From Siphonodentalium dalli (Eukaryota > Mollusca > Scaphopoda > Gadilida > Siphonodentaliidae): DNA of 64,000 nt. The notes below the pieces were generated by a model. The model was given only the letters and a program-made list of their open reading frames with translations, did no database searches and had not been told where the DNA came from. Below, piece by piece: positions 1-11,884 of the stretch (positions within the stretch are counted from its first letter, which is position 1; every line of letters begins with the position of its first letter). The translations under genes were made by a program, and so were the position numbers. The stretch covers positions 86,698,958-86,762,957 of the forward strand of contig CP136069.1 of assembly GCA_032622095.1 (NCBI GenBank), given 5' to 3'.

Positions 1-241
1 AGATGATATTACCAACAGGATTAAATGACAAAATGCTAAAATTTTACTCACAAGTGAATTAGCTTACCACTATAAAACTACTTTTCGACTAGACTTAATC
101 ATAAGGGATAAAATTCAAAGGATATGCGCATCGATGTTTAACACTGAATTTTATATAATTCAGACATTGAAATAAGAACAACCCCATGAAGAAATTTAAC
201 TTTAAAAAAATCTTAATTGGAAAGAATATGCCGATGCTTAC

Positions 242-298
242 GGTAAATGAGGAGGAATCCATCTGTGGACTTTTATCCATGGGAATTTTCTTAGCATC
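242..298 (-). CDS. NUP153: NUP153 short exon (DAKKIP)
   Basis: Small exon of 19 codons with a CCCTAG acceptor and an ACC|GTAAGC donor, phase 0 at both ends. It encodes DAKKIPMDKSPQMDSSSFT, directly continuing the STPLS end of the previous exon as DAKRIP does in vertebrates. The gene continues beyond the left edge. Confidence 0.8.
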
Positions 299-3200
299 CT
301 AGGGAGAAGGAAACAATTTAACTATTTATTAATAAATAGGAGATGATAGATTGAGCTGCAATTGAGACATCATTGAGTTAGTGGTAATCCATCTACTGTG
401 ATATCATTTTAATTCGTGGGGGTCAATAATTCGTTGATTTTGTGGTATGGTCAAACCGTGAATTCAAGAGCCAACGAACAAACGGGACAAAGAATGAAAT
501 TATGCTATTCCATGATTGAAATGTCGAAAATTGAAGGTAATAATGCACGGAAGACGTGACTAAATATGATCGATTTATATAAAATATAATATTGTTTATT
601 GACTACATGTAATTTCCTCTGATCCCAGCTAGCTGGATCCCTTCTACATTATTTTGTGCTCGATAAATCTAATACTGAATAAAGGATAATGACTTTGTTA
701 TATGCAGGTTTTACAAAGCAATGTTACAACTATTTCATCGGCATTTGAAATAAAGCTGGTAGCTATTAGCACACCAACTTAACAATGCCTTATACTATAG
801 GCACCAGACTATCTGGAAGTACAAGCAAAAACAGGCCTAAACTGCTATGGGATACCTAGGATCAGAATGAAGTTCCCAGATTTTCCCCAGTTGAAGTTGG
901 TGATGTTCACCCATCAGTCGCCTCAATTATGGATTTTATCTTCTGTAAAATAGGTGTGTGGGATAGCATCACTAAATTCACCCTCTGGGAACCTCATTCT
1001 GCAAATGACAGACACACGATTTGTAGGTTTGAAAGCTCAGTTGTAGAAAAATAACAATGTTCCACATAACTAAACATACCGACAAAGGAGTAGACATTCT
1101 TTCAAGAGTCTCCATTATCCTCCGTGCAGTTGAACTTGTAACGGTGTTGAAAGAGTTATTCAATGGCTTCGCTTTAACTTGTTTCCGTATCGGCAAAGCA
1201 GTCTGAAACAAACACTCATTTGATTAAATGCCACTACTTTTGGCAAGGTTCACAGTCAACATCAATTTCTTCTGCATCAATGAAGAAATTACCGGAATGT
1301 TATTGTATGAGGCATTTATACCCATCAAACAATTGTTTGACATCAGCACAATCAAAATATTTATGAAAACCGACTTTCCAGGGCTTTTAGTTTATAAATA
1401 ATGCACATTCATATGAAATGTGCAAGTCAGAGTGTGGGTGAATAATAATTGAACCTGAATCCTCTTCTTCCTTCTAACTCATCATTAATGCTGCTTTTAC
1501 ATTAGTCGTTTTTGGTGCAGTAAATCAGATTTGATTATAGTAAAAAGAAATATGTCATCAATTACCAAAAACCAGTATCAAATGCCTCGCATATATAAGA
1601 GAATGCACTGGCTTGCAGGATCAATGTAAATATTGTTAGGCCAATGCATTGGCAGTGTTTTCCCAAAATTTCAGGATGCTCCAGTCATAAGGGATAACGA
1701 GAGGCCGATCATGATCGGCAGATGTTAACCCATCACCTTGGCGATAGTAAATTACTATGGTCGGAATCATAAATGAGAGTTTTGGTGTTATGTACTATTA
1801 TAGACAAATGTACATAACACAAATTATTGGAATTTATGGGTCAATCGCATTTATATAAGAGAATGCACTGGTACAGGATCTGTAATTCTGCACCACCACA
1901 GCCTTGGGTTAAATGTGAAAGGTGACCTGGACATAGAATACTTGGGTTAAGAGAGTCCAATTTAAGTTTACAATGATAATGTATCAAATGCTACCAACAA
2001 TATAGATTAAGATAAGCCACCTCATTGCTGACCCATTAATATCAATTATATAGCAGAGCTGTCAACAAATCACAGGTATTGTTTATGTTGAAAGCTGACA
2101 TCTCTATTAAACCAATAACATTTGTAATGACCACAGACCATCTGTAGAGTGATATATTCAGCTGTGCAAGGCAGCACAGATGTCCAAGTCTACTGTTAAT
2201 ATCATGTGATGTGTATTGTTGAATCTTTATTTTAAATTAGATACCATAGCTTTCTTTATCAGATTATCTGCACATTGGCATAAGAGACATCAGAAAATAA
2301 TATAGCCTTATCAATAGCTAAGTAGTCCAAAGGCATGGGATGGAATTAGTGAATTGGATTTAATGTTGCTCCAAACAAATTTACCAGTACATAACACAAG
2401 ATTTTGGACCGATTTAAACAAATTTGGTGTGGTGACTCGAGGTACCCTTGGCAGAGTTATAATGGTGTTAGTTTTTCAAATTTTGTTAACTTAAAAAAAA
2501 AAAATGTTTTTAATTATTTAAAACAAATAATATTTTATTATATATTTTGTTACTTATTTATTTTTTTGTTAAATTGAGCAAGGAATTGAATCTAAATTTT
2601 TTTTTTTTTTTTTTTAAGAACCCGATCTGTCTTTTGTGATGAGAAATTCATATCCAAAATTTGGTTCCGATCAGATAGAAAATATTTGAGTTATCGCACA
2701 ATGCGTAAAGTGTCTACAGACAGACAGACAGACGGATGGACGGTCTAACAACAAGTGGTCAATCCGGACAACGACACTATGTTTACCATACTATGGTATG
2801 GGTAAACATAAAAAACAAACCTGGTATGGAGCTGTAACATTCAATATACTTTTCTTTCTTGATGATGCACCACCAAATGTTGTTTTTCCAGAATAAAACG
2901 AGGAATCGTGAAAGCTGTTTTCAAGTAATGAGCTGTTCATCTGAAAAAAGAATATTAATTAACCAATTGCAATGTTATTTTTCAGAAACTCTGACCCAAT
3001 TGAAATGAAAGTGTCAATGACAATGTATCTCAACTTGGATAATGTCATACATCACAGTCAATGGACCGAAAAGGAATGCGGAAAGTTTAAATGTTTAAGC
3101 AATAACATAGGTCAACCCAAAGAGCCATATGAAGTTAGGGATCAATTGGATGAAAAATGTGGGCTGTAGGGTGTGCTGAAGTATTAAGTCATGGAAAGAA

Positions 3201-6200
3201 AAACATCCAAGATGGCTGCCGGCAGCCATGTCATTAAACATGGAAAAAATCTAAAAATCCATGTTTTTTAACAAAATTTGTAAAAATTTGATGACTCCCA
3301 TCTAGTGGTCAATCACATATGAAGTTTGGTGACGATCGGATGAGAGATGTGACCTGTAGGGTGTGCCAAAGGATTTAGTCATACAAGGATTAAAATCCAA
3401 TGTCTGCTGGTGGCCTTTTTTTTTTTTTTTATTGACAATCGTTCCAATTCGATAGATCACACATCTAGAAGTGACCCTAATGAAAGTGTCAATGACACTG
3501 TAGCTCAAATTGGATGGGGGGATAATTTCATGTGTTACAGTCAAAAGCTTGATTAGGAATGCAGAAAGCTTAAATGTCTAGGTAATACTAGATGTCAACA
3601 TGAAGAGATATATATATAAAGTAAAATTCAAGATGGCTGCCGACTGCCATGTTTTCCAATGATATCTCCCATCTAGTGGTCACCCTGAAGATGAATTTGG
3701 TGACAACTGATTGTTGGATGTAGTTTGTAGAGTGTGCCAAAGGATTTAGTCATGCAAAGAGTAAAATACAAGATGGCTGCCGGTGGCCATGTTTTTCTCA
3801 TATGAAGGCCACATACAAATATTCATCAAATTCTGTCAAATACTATTCAAGTTATCATCTGAACAAGAGACATTTCGGACAGACAGACACTGCTCATTTC
3901 TATAGTCTCCCAAAATTTGTTTTCAGGTGACAAAAATTAACTGTAAACCATGTGTGGGATGATGAGTAAAATAAAAAAATATATTTTCAATTTTAGAAGA
4001 CAAACAACATTGCAAATGCAACACCAATGTTTCAATATTGAAGTAATTCACTCGAAAAATTTCAACACTAAAAAAAAACTTGTAATATAAATTACTCACT
4101 GACGACCCAAATAAGGAAGCATTAAAAGCAGGCTTGTTCTTCACACTAGACACATTTGATTCATGTGAAAATGATGTATTATCTGCCCAATTCTTCTCTT
4201 CGTTATCTGTAAATTGAGAACAGAGACAGAAATAACAAAGAGGTTGCACAGGCAGCGCTGGCATACCGTTATGGTGCAAATTCAAACATGTCAGAGCAAG
4301 TAGAAAACCAAATACTGAGGTCTTTTGCAATACACTCCTTAAGTTCGGTCATTCAAATAATGGTTAAAAAAACAATAGCAAAATTTGTAATTAAATGACA
4401 AACTAAGGGCCATAACTCAGGCAAAAAAAAAAATCAAGTTTCAATAGAATACTTGGAAATTTCCATGTATACATCTATATTATATTAAATTATCTGTAAA
4501 TCGAGACTGATATATATCCATAAATTTCTTGATTTTTTGGGAAAAAAATAATGAAAAGCCTTCTTCGCTCATCCATTTTTCCAGATATAATTGCCTAACC
4601 ATTATGTTGATTGCTGCCAATTTTGTATACAAAATAAATGAGAATATCTACTTTCAACATTTTAGTTGTGTTATGAAGATAGAACTATTTCTGGGTTGAG
4701 TTTCTCACCCCTTTCCATAAAGCTCCTGAATGATTGATGTCGTTTCCCTTTATATTTCATAGGCATTGCACTTTCAGGCTTCTGTAGAGCGCTGTCGTTT
4801 AAACCAAGAACTTCTCTCTGATACTCAATCTTGTCTGGAAGTGGCATCATTGAAGAGCACCCACTGGTGGAATTGTCACTGTGAACTGAATGATTATCTT
4901 CTGAAAAAGAACAAGTTGGCACTATCAGAAAACAGGTGCAGGTTGCATGCCCTGATATAATCATTAGTTGGGATATCACAAGCACCCACTCTATTTTCAC
5001 ACCCCTATAATTAAACGGACATGGCTCATTCGAGCTTTCAAATTTTGTCTACGTGATATGGACGATGGTATAAGATAAGTTGATAAATACACGAAATATT
5101 GATATACTGGCTTCATATGCTCTGAAATATAGTTGCCATGGTCACAGCCATTTCCTAGATGTTTTTCGCACAGAAGTGAAACAAACGCACTTCATTTCTA
5201 ACATATCAGGAATAGGCTAACAGGGAACGCTCTTTTCTGTGCCATGTTGTGCACATGGATGTTGTTTGTTTGGGACCCAAATAGTATTCAAAGTGGTATT
5301 TTTTATGACTTCAATGCATCTTTCTGTGCCATAAAAGGTAGTTCAAATAATTATCGACCTGTTTCTATACCGGGGAAATATTTTGAGCGCAAACCACCAA
5401 GTGCCTTTAAATTGAGACTGAAAAGGATCTAAATAAAATTGTCAACGACACTGTAGCTCAACTTGGGAAGGAGTTAATTTTTTGCTGAACGAAATTAAAC
5501 TAGAGTTCACCCTGAAAATCCATATGAAGTTTGGTGATGACGGATGAGAGATGTGGTCTGTAGTGTGACGCCAAAGGATTTAGTCATACAAAGAGTAAGT
5601 TCCAAGATGGCCGCTTGCGGCCATATTTTTCAAATTTCTATCGAAGTAGGAGGCTCCCATCTAGAGGTCACCCCAAAAATCCACATGATGTTTGGTGATC
5701 ATCAGATCAGGAATGTGGTCTGAAGGGTGTGCCAAAAGATTTAGTCATGCAAAGAGTAAAATCCAAGATGGCTGCGGCGCCTTGTTTTTCATCGAAAATT
5801 TTTCAAATCTGATAGCTCCCATCTCCAGGTGATTCTAAACATGCCTGTAAATTTTCAAATCAATTCTCCAATAAATGCAGGCTCCAGGATATGCTGATGG
5901 ATTCAAATTTGAAATCCAAGATGGCTGCTGGCAGCCACGTTTAAAAACAAAAATTTGGTCAAAATAGGAGGCTCTCATCTAGAGGTCACCCTGAAGATCC
6001 ATATGAGTTTCAACTGTTTTGGTGATGCGAGATGTGGCCTGTAGGGTGTGCCGAAGGATTTAGTCATACAAAGAGTAAATTCCAAGATGGCCACTGGCAG
6101 CCAAGTTTTTCAACAAATTTCGGTCAAAATAGGAGGCTCCCATCTAGAGGTCAACCCGAAGATCCATATGAAGTTTGGTGATGATCGAATGAGGGATGTA

Positions 6201-9200
6201 GTCTGTAGGGTGCGCCAAAGGATTTAGTCATGCAAAGAGTAAAATCCAAGATGGCTGCCAGTGACCATGTTTTTCATCGAAAATCGTTCAAATTCGATAG
6301 CTCCCATCTACAGGTGATATCTTTTTCCCCCTCCAGCATCTACTTTTTTCCACCCAAATAATCGTAAACCAGGTTTATAATATTGGTGTGGCCTAATAAA
6401 TCTGCAAAAGTAAAAAAAAATTATACCATGTGGATAATCTCGTCCAAGCACCTTTCTTGAAAATGGCAGCTCAGCTGATGTAAATGTTGGTGTACCAGCT
6501 TCCACTGTGACAGAAGGGAGAGAGTAACGCTGATTTGCTATTTCTTGAGCAGTCATCCGTCGTTGACCTGGAATTTCTAAAGGAATTGGATGTTGGATCG
6601 ACAGCTCTGGTGGAGGTGGTCTGTATGAGTTTGGGATAACATTGGGACGATCATTTGCAGTTGGTGCCGCACTTGGTAAAGATGTACCCTGAAATTGAAA
6701 CAATCAAAAATTAATTTAAAATGCGATGATTACTTACTCAATTGCACAAACTTGAAACAATACAAACATACTTTTAAAATAATAAGCAGAAGAGCATGGT
6801 ATCAACTCATTGTGTACTAAGCCAATGATCACATTCTGGGGACCAGGACAAATAAAATAAAAAATTTAAAAGCAGTTTTGAGATTTATTTGCCAAAAAAG
6901 TTTTCTTAAAGGATTTATTCGGTCTAGAAACTACCAAACGCAATTGGAAAGCCCTCCCTGTTGTGATTAAAATGACCCAAGTCCCATTCCGATCGCATAA
7001 TAAATAAGCCCAAAAATTCATAAATAATGCCACCATCGATATTCGGAGATTTCCGTGACTAAACTACGAATAACATAGTTGTGGGCGAACAAATTAAAAA
7101 CACAGATGCGGAGCCGGAGTTTATATTGTGTCGACTACGATTATGTAATCGTAGTCAGCCGATACTAAAATGCGGAATCTGTGTGCGCGCGCGGTGTATA
7201 TATAGATTGCATCGCTATGCGATGAGTTATTTCAGTAAATCAAGATAGTGTGGTTCACTTTGGAAGTCATTATCGTATAGCAGACCATATTCTTATATTA
7301 ATAAAGTTATAGTAGCGTATCTGATAGTCGTTTTGCAGCAATTGATGACATGCCGTCACGTGTTTGGTTTGTTGAATCAATGTTACTATAGTGCTAAATT
7401 TGATAGTCACTCAGCGACTATTCATCATGCAGTGTCAACCGGCGAAATTTTTTACACTATAAAATGGACCCAAAGTGAGTGGTAATGGCAGCAGAAGATC
7501 GCATCAACTTTGTCATAAGAAGCTCCCAAATGTTATAAAAACACTGAGCGGAACTATCTATCGGGCGTTTCATTTCATTTGTAAGTTATTTCCATATTCT
7601 CAATTATTGATATATTAGAATGCCACCATGCCACATACAGATCAACATTATAAGTACCTCCAAAAAGACAACACAGTGCGTAATTTAGAACGCTCTTTAT
7701 TGTCTACCGCTTTTGGGAGACGGAAGCATGGACGCTCTTTATTTTAAATGTCACAATACCATATACAACATCACCCATGACATATCGAAATAGAGCACGT
7801 TCATAATTGAGAACGCTCTTTATTGTCTATACCACGACGAAAACATGGACGCTCTTTATTAGAGGTAATCATTGGATTTTTTCTAGGCTAACAAAAAAAT
7901 AAATATTCTCTTTAGAAAGTCAATATCTGCCATCAAAATGTAAAAAAAAAAACGAAAAAAAAAAAACGAACAACAAACACAAACTGAAAAACAATGCCTG
8001 GCTAGCCTTCAATTAAAAAAAATGTCGTTATGCCAAACTGCATGCCTAATTAATAATTATTGCAGTTTCGACAGTCTGTTGTGTATTCGAGTGAATTATT
8101 TTGTTTACGCACTTATCGATCTTGACTGGAAGTATTTTAGCAAGTGGTTCACAGTCGTGCACTTCTCCACACAGAATGTTTCGTGTGAAGTAACAGACAG
8201 GAACATTATGATGACGAATATAAGCCATCATGATACATGTACTAGTATAATAACCACCACCTTTTTAATCACACCCCATTTGTGTTTAATTGTACTCCTA
8301 TAGCGCACAACGGGATGACACTAGTGTTTAAACTAGCTTCCGAAATTGGTACCATACAACTAAGAAGAATCTATATGGCCCAACTTGTATTCTTTCAGAA
8401 ACAGTTCAATTAGTTTCGCACGATATTCCGCTCGCTCATTGTATTTCTGCATAAATTAATCTCATTTCACACAACTTTTATCGCCTCAAAGTGCATTTTA
8501 GCCATCATTATTCGTTATATAATTTAACATTCTAGTAAATCCAGTTCATAATTCAGCACATTCAAACAGTTTTATTCTGTGATCGCTATTTATCGTAAAG
8601 GCCTAGGTATTACCCCGCGACTGCGATATTTTATACGTAATTTATCAACTCATTACGCGATTGGCAGAATTATTTCAAGCTCCACCCACCGCTGTCACCG
8701 GTAAACGTCGATGCAGATGATTGGTCATGTGGACCGCGTTGTGGTCATGTGATCGCACTCACGTGACTTACACTTCGGATATTTACGCGATTTTTTAAAA
8801 TATAATAATAATAAAAATACTATCTGCTTGATTTTGAATTTTCTTTGCGAAATGGGTCTGTTAGACATATATAATTAGTATTATGACGATAAAAAAAATA
8901 TTTTTTTTGACAAAACTAATTCCTTTAATATGGAACAATTGATGAGCCATACAAAGCTGCCATTTCACCTCATATAACAAAGAAAAGAAATATTGTCAAG
9001 TTTGAATCATGATTGGACCTAAACAGATATAGAAGTACTTTCACTGCCATGTTTTCAGCAATACTTAGCAGAAAATTTCCTAAGATAAATTTTTTTATAA
9101 GGCCTGAAAGTACCTGAACTAGACACTTACATCGTTAGTTGATGATTGGTTTGTGCTGATTGGCTGACATCCGCTCTCGTTATCCTCTGAAACGTCCTTC

Positions 9201-9283
9201 AGAGTTTTAGTTCCAACAAGATCCGAAAGCCAAGATGGTGCCAAGAAGTCTTTGACAGTATCGCCCACACGTCCCAAGAAAGA
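242..9283 (-). CDS. NUP153: NUP153 nucleoporin, N-terminal part (partial gene, 7 exons)
   Basis: Nuclear-basket nucleoporin that anchors at the inner nuclear membrane side of the pore and takes part in transport and pore assembly. Exons read on the minus strand are 9131-9283, 6427-6688, 4709-4900, 4100-4206, 2821-2940, 1080-1202 and 242-298 (1014 bp, 338 codons). All have GT donors and AG acceptors, and every junction is phase-consistent. Recognisable pieces in order are an amphipathic segment (FLGRVGDTVKDFLAPSWL), a serine-rich part with KPAFNASLFG, then FYSGKTTFGGAS, VTSSTARRIMETLERMSTPL and DAKKIP, all matching the vertebrate NUP153 N-terminal region in order. The initiator exon was not found upstream. 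The RNA-binding tail, zinc fingers and FG repeats would continue beyond the left edge. Introns are full of repeats. The family call is from remembered similarity; the splice structure is read directly. Confidence 0.82.
299..819. other. NUP153 intron sequence, no recognised feature
   Basis: AT-rich intron between the 1080-1202 and 242-298 exons. Apart from the repeat copy that follows (820-1017), nothing recognisable was seen. Confidence 0.6.
820..1017 (-). repeat. Interspersed repeat with terminal CATTTGCAGAATGAGG
   Basis: Contains TTGAAGTTGGTGATGTTCAC and ends TCATTCTGCAAATGACAGAC. The same modules occur around 34360-34466 plus 35694-35935, 48105-48435 and 56055-56475. Longer copies show both orientations of the AGAATGAGGT(C/T)CCCAGAG module, so the full element folds back on itself. 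Class unknown. Confidence 0.7.
1080..1202 (-). CDS. NUP153: NUP153 exon with SSTARRI motif
   Basis: Exon of 41 codons with a TTTCAG acceptor and a G|GTATGT donor. It encodes TALPIRKQVKAKPLNNSF followed by VTSSTARRIMETLERMSTPL. The RKQ-x-KAKPL plus SSTARRI-x-x-(L/S)E pattern is the best-conserved landmark of this part of NUP153. Confidence 0.87.
1585..1895. repeat. Fragments of TTAA-ended repeat with ATAAGAGAATGCACTGG
   Basis: Two copies of the module ATATAAGAGAATGCACTGG lie near 1590 and 1850. The same module recurs at 41950-42010, 48780-48960, 59310-59335 and 59750-59775. Complete-looking relatives end in TTAACCCTTTCATGA-like sequence, so these are probably fragments of a TTAA-targeting element. 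The rest of the 1203-2820 intron holds AT-rich sequence and a TTTTT/AAAA-rich run near 2490-2620. Confidence 0.55.
2715..2809. repeat. Microsatellite plus terminal hairpin next to NUP153 donor
   Basis: A GACA/GACG run (about 2718-2745) is followed by an inverted repeat at 2779-2809 with arms ATGTTTACCATAC and GTATGGGTAAACAT. This microsatellite-then-hairpin arrangement is the tail seen on several array-type repeats here. It ends 11 bases from the 5' splice site at 2820/2821. Confidence 0.6.
2821..2940 (-). CDS. NUP153: NUP153 exon with GKTTFGGA
   Basis: Exon of exactly 40 codons with a TTTTTTCAG acceptor and a CAG|GTTTGT donor. It encodes SFHDSSFYSGKTTFGGASS and ends with LNVTAPYQ. The FY-x-GKTT-(F/Y)-GGA signature and the following PYQ are hallmarks of NUP153. 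No long open frame marks this exon; it was found by reading the minus strand. Confidence 0.85.
2985..3880 (+). repeat. AAGATGGC-type interspersed repeat, several units
   Basis: Contains repeated modules AAAGTGTCAATGACA, CCAAAGGATTTAGTCATGCA, AAGATGGCTGCCGG(C/T)GGCCATG and CATCTAGTGGTCACCC. Units are degenerate and of uneven length. The block fills a NUP153 intron. The family recurs at 5415-6318, 10535-11775, 20480-20605, 21525-21685, 27760-28005 (inverted) and 46335-47260. Confidence 0.75.
4100..4206 (-). CDS. NUP153: NUP153 exon with KPAFNASLFG
   Basis: Exon of 107 bp with a TTTACAG acceptor and a TCA|GTGAGT donor. It encodes NEEKNWADNTSFSHES and NKPAFNASLFGSS. The KPAFN-x-S-x-FG segment is a recognisable landmark of NUP153 just before the GKTT element. 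The donor falls after a complete codon, matching phase 0 of the next exon. Confidence 0.8.
4709..4900 (-). CDS. NUP153: NUP153 exon, serine/aspartate-rich
   Basis: Exon of 192 bp with a TTTTTCAG acceptor and a G|GTGAGA donor, phase 1 on both sides. It encodes DNHSVHSDNSTSGCSSMMPL, resembling the STTSGFSS stretch of vertebrate NUP153, and later a basic part with MKYKGKRHQSFRSFMER. The leftover G combines with AT at the start of the 4206 exon to give Asp. An open frame running past the donor to 4671 is intron read-through. Confidence 0.75.
5415..6318 (+). repeat. AAGATGGC-type interspersed repeat, about five units
   Basis: Same family as at 2985-3880, with AAGATGG at about 5604, 5766, 5920, 6088 and 6251, each followed by a GCC-rich short palindrome and the module TCCCATCTAGAGGTCACCC. 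It lies in the intron between the 6427-6688 and 4709-4900 exons of NUP153. Confidence 0.75.
6427..6688 (-). CDS. NUP153: NUP153 exon, proline/serine-rich
   Basis: Exon of 262 bp (87 codons plus one base) with a TTTCAG acceptor and a G|GTATAA donor. It encodes a low-complexity, probably disordered stretch containing YRPPPPELS, IPGQRRMTAQEI and SRKVLGRDYPH. The single leftover base joins with AA of the next exon to give Glu, so the frame is maintained. This part of the family is poorly conserved; assignment rests on phase and position between recognisable exons. Confidence 0.68.
6689..9130. other. NUP153 intron: LTR-like candidate and CpG-rich patch
   Basis: No exon was recognised. Visible items are a hairpin at 7133-7156, a GTATATATAG box near 7195, an AATAAA near 7300, direct repeats of AACGCTCTTTATTGTCTA near 7690 and 7820, and a CpG-richer patch at about 8590-8800 with a CACGTG site. 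A plus-strand frame at 8022-8303 has no recognisable protein features. Confidence 0.5.
7080..7456 (+). mobile_element. Possible solo LTR (weak)
   Basis: The segment starts TGTGGGC and ends TTTTTTACA, has a TATA-like box near 7195 and an AATAAA about 105 bases downstream, as in a compact U3-R-U5. An 11-bp-stem hairpin, GACTACGATTA / TAATCGTAGTC, lies upstream of the TATA box. No 5-bp target duplication is visible, and the putative primer-binding site is not recognisable, so the call is tentative. Confidence 0.25.
9131..9283 (-). CDS. NUP153: NUP153 exon with amphipathic helix
   Basis: Exon of 51 codons after an ATTTTAG acceptor, ending AACGAT before a GTAAGT donor. It encodes SFLGRVGDTVKDFLAPSWLS and then an acidic, serine-rich stretch ending STNQSSTND. 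In vertebrate NUP153 the matching segment is an amphipathic helix that binds the inner nuclear membrane and lies near the Y-complex contact. It begins in phase 0 after an AG acceptor, so at least one upstream exon must exist; none was recognised. Confidence 0.78.
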
Positions 9284-10534
9284 CTAAAATGAGAGAGCAT
9301 AGAAGTTACTATCTCATATATATAACTTTAATAGATCCCTAAAGTATGCAACAACCTAAGTTAATTCCCTGATTTTTTTTAGTTCAATCAGAAATATAGT
9401 CTATTGTGTGTAATGAGAATCCAACTTCATTCCCTAAACAGGTCTCAAAAACAGGGAGACATACAATGTAGCAGATAAGTCTCCAACCAGACTTGCCCAT
9501 GAACCAAAATTAGGTGACACACACTGAATGACCCTATTTCATACCCTGTGTTTAAGGACAGCGGTAATCCCTTTGACATAAAATTTGCCCTTTTAATCAA
9601 TTTTTACAAATTTTATCTCTGGGTAAAACACTAATAAATTTCTTTATCGTGACGCATGATTTTGTCACTGCAGAATGACAACTATTTAACCTGCTGACCA
9701 TGGGAATGAGCATTAAAAGAGTGCTGGTTACATTCTAATTTGAGAACTGATGTACAGTGCACTGGTCTAAAAAAAATAAAAAATTCCCTGCCATTGGGAA
9801 CCTTGTAATCAGTCCAATTTCCACAAAGCGATGATTTCTTTGGGCAGATATAACTTCCCACATACATAAACATCATGTCTGCCAAATTAAAATATGATTT
9901 AGAGTAGTAACATGACTCCTAATTTTTTCTATTCCTGATTTCGTTGATATTTTAATTCCCAGTACTGCCCTTTAAAATAATAATTTAGTTAACATGTTCC
10001 TGTGGTCCAAGGCTAATGATCTTTTTTGATGTGTAATTATTAATTAGATACATATATACATTATTGAAACAACAGAATTAGAAATAGCCAAGTGAATATT
10101 TTGGCTAGTTATCAATAACATTCTTGACCTGAGATGTGAGACCTGTATGCTATTTGAACTGTTCACAACTTATTTTGGGTGAATAGTTTTTTAAATAGAA
10201 AACTAGACCCAGAGCTATTACAAATTTTCGACACATCTTCATATATGCTTATTATGTTTCTGTATAGACATTATATAATATTTAATATGATCATGTACGT
10301 AAACGTAATTAGCGCCCGCTTGTTACTGTTCATGGGATTATCGGATGAATTGTTATCTTTATAGAAGGATTTGATGATAAACCCTAAGGGTGGATACACA
10401 CATGCATGTAATCTCTGTAATTATCGTGTATTTGGCGTTTTACATGGATCATACAGACAATGCATTATGTGTCCACTGACAACCCAATCATTGCCTATGT
10501 GTTGACGGCACTGAGTTCTAGTTCCAATTAAGTC
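9284..10534. other. Upstream of last seen NUP153 exon; no feature recognised
   Basis: AT-rich sequence in which a NUP153 first exon was sought and not recognised. Short minus- and plus-strand frames here show no conserved motif. Confidence 0.5.
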
Positions 10535-11775
10535 GGAATGTAGATGAAAGTGTCAATGACACTGTAGCTCAACTTATATAGGGGAATAATTTAATGGTTG
10601 ACAGTAAATGGAGGAATAGGAAAGGTGCTAATTGAAATGTCTAACCTGCGCCAAAGGATTTAGTGATGCAAAGATTAAAATACAAGATGGCTGCTGGCGG
10701 CCATGTTTTTTGGCCAATTGACCCCAAAAGGACTCGTTCCCATCTACGTGTCATTGTTAACATCCATGACAAATTTTATGAAGATGTGACCAAAGCTACA
10801 ACCTACAAACTTCATGTTGATCAGACGAACAGTACGACCTGTAGACCGCGCCAATGGATTGAATTTTTAAATCCAAAATGGCCCGCGCAAAAGGATTTAG
10901 TCATGCAAAGAGTAAAATCCAAGATGGCTGCTGGCGGCCATGTTTTTGGACAGAATGACTCCAAAACGACTCGTTCCCATCTACATGTCATTGTTATCAT
11001 CCATGACAAATTTCATGACCATCTGACCAAAGCAACGACCTGTAGCCCGCACCAAAGGATTTAGTCATGCAAAGAGTAAAATCCAAGATAGCTGCTGGCG
11101 GCCATGTTTTTTGGCCGAACGACCCCAAAATCACTCGTTCCCATCTACATGTCATTATTAACATCCATGACAAATTTCATGATGATCAGACGAACAGTAC
11201 GACCTGTAGCCCGCGCCAATGGATTGAATCTTGAAATCCAAGATGGCTGCCAGCGGCCATGTTTTTTGGCCGAATGACCCCAAAATGACTCATTCCCATC
11301 TACATGTCAATGTCAACATTCATGACAAATTTCATAAAGATTAGACCAAGGTACAACCTGTAGCCCGCGCAAAAGGATTAGTCATGCAAAGAGTAAAATC
11401 CAAGATGGCTGCTGGCGGCCATGTTTTTTGGCCGAAAAACTCCAAAATCACTCGTTCCCATCTACATGTCATTATTAACATCCATGACAAATTTCATAAT
11501 GATCAGACAAACAGTACGACCTGTAGCCCGCGCCAATGGATTGAATCTTGAAATCCAAGATGGCTGCCAGCGGCCATGTTTTTTGGCCGAATGACCCCAA
11601 AATGACTCGTTCTCATCTACATGTCAATGTCAACATTCATGACAAATTTCATAAAGATCAGACCAAAGGTACGACCTGTAGCCCGCGCCAAAGGAAATTG
11701 TTAACGGACACACGGACGACGGACGCCAAACCATGGCAATAGCTCAAACTTACAAAAGTAAGTTGAGCTAATAAT
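10535..11775 (+). repeat. AAGATGGC-type tandem array with hairpin tail
   Basis: About six units. Each has GGATT(TAGTCATGCAAAGAGT), AAATCCAAGATGGCTGC, GGCGGCCATGTTTTTTGGCC and CCCATCTACATGTCA. The array ends with ACGGACGACGGACGCC and then a hairpin whose arms are AGCTCAAACTTAC and GTAAGTTGAGCT (about 11741-11770). Array, ACGG-type microsatellite and hairpin is the layout of bivalve pearl/HINE-like elements. Local plus-strand frames such as 10663-11064 are repeat read-through. Confidence 0.75.
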
Positions 11776-11884
11776 CCGTTATCTTGGACCGAGTCGCCAG
11801 GCCACTTAAAACAAGAGATGGACTGTCGTCCGGTGCATACCCCCTCATGGCATACCGCCTAGTGTGGGCACATCTATAACTTAT

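Noticed and set aside
5244-5432. 62-codon plus frame ending KRI
   Set aside because: Within a NUP153 intron and merging into a repeat; no recognisable motif.
8022-8303. 93-codon plus frame as a small membrane protein
   Set aside because: No homology landmark, no Kozak-like start or splice evidence, and it lies inside a NUP153 intron.
8590-8800. CpG-rich patch with CACGTG as the NUP153 promoter
   Set aside because: It lies downstream of the 9131-9283 exon in gene orientation, so it cannot be the main promoter; an internal promoter is unproven.
10663-11742. Frames with KMAAGGHVFWPNDPKMTRSH repeats
   Set aside because: Translation of the AAGATGGC-type repeat; breaks appear at random between units.
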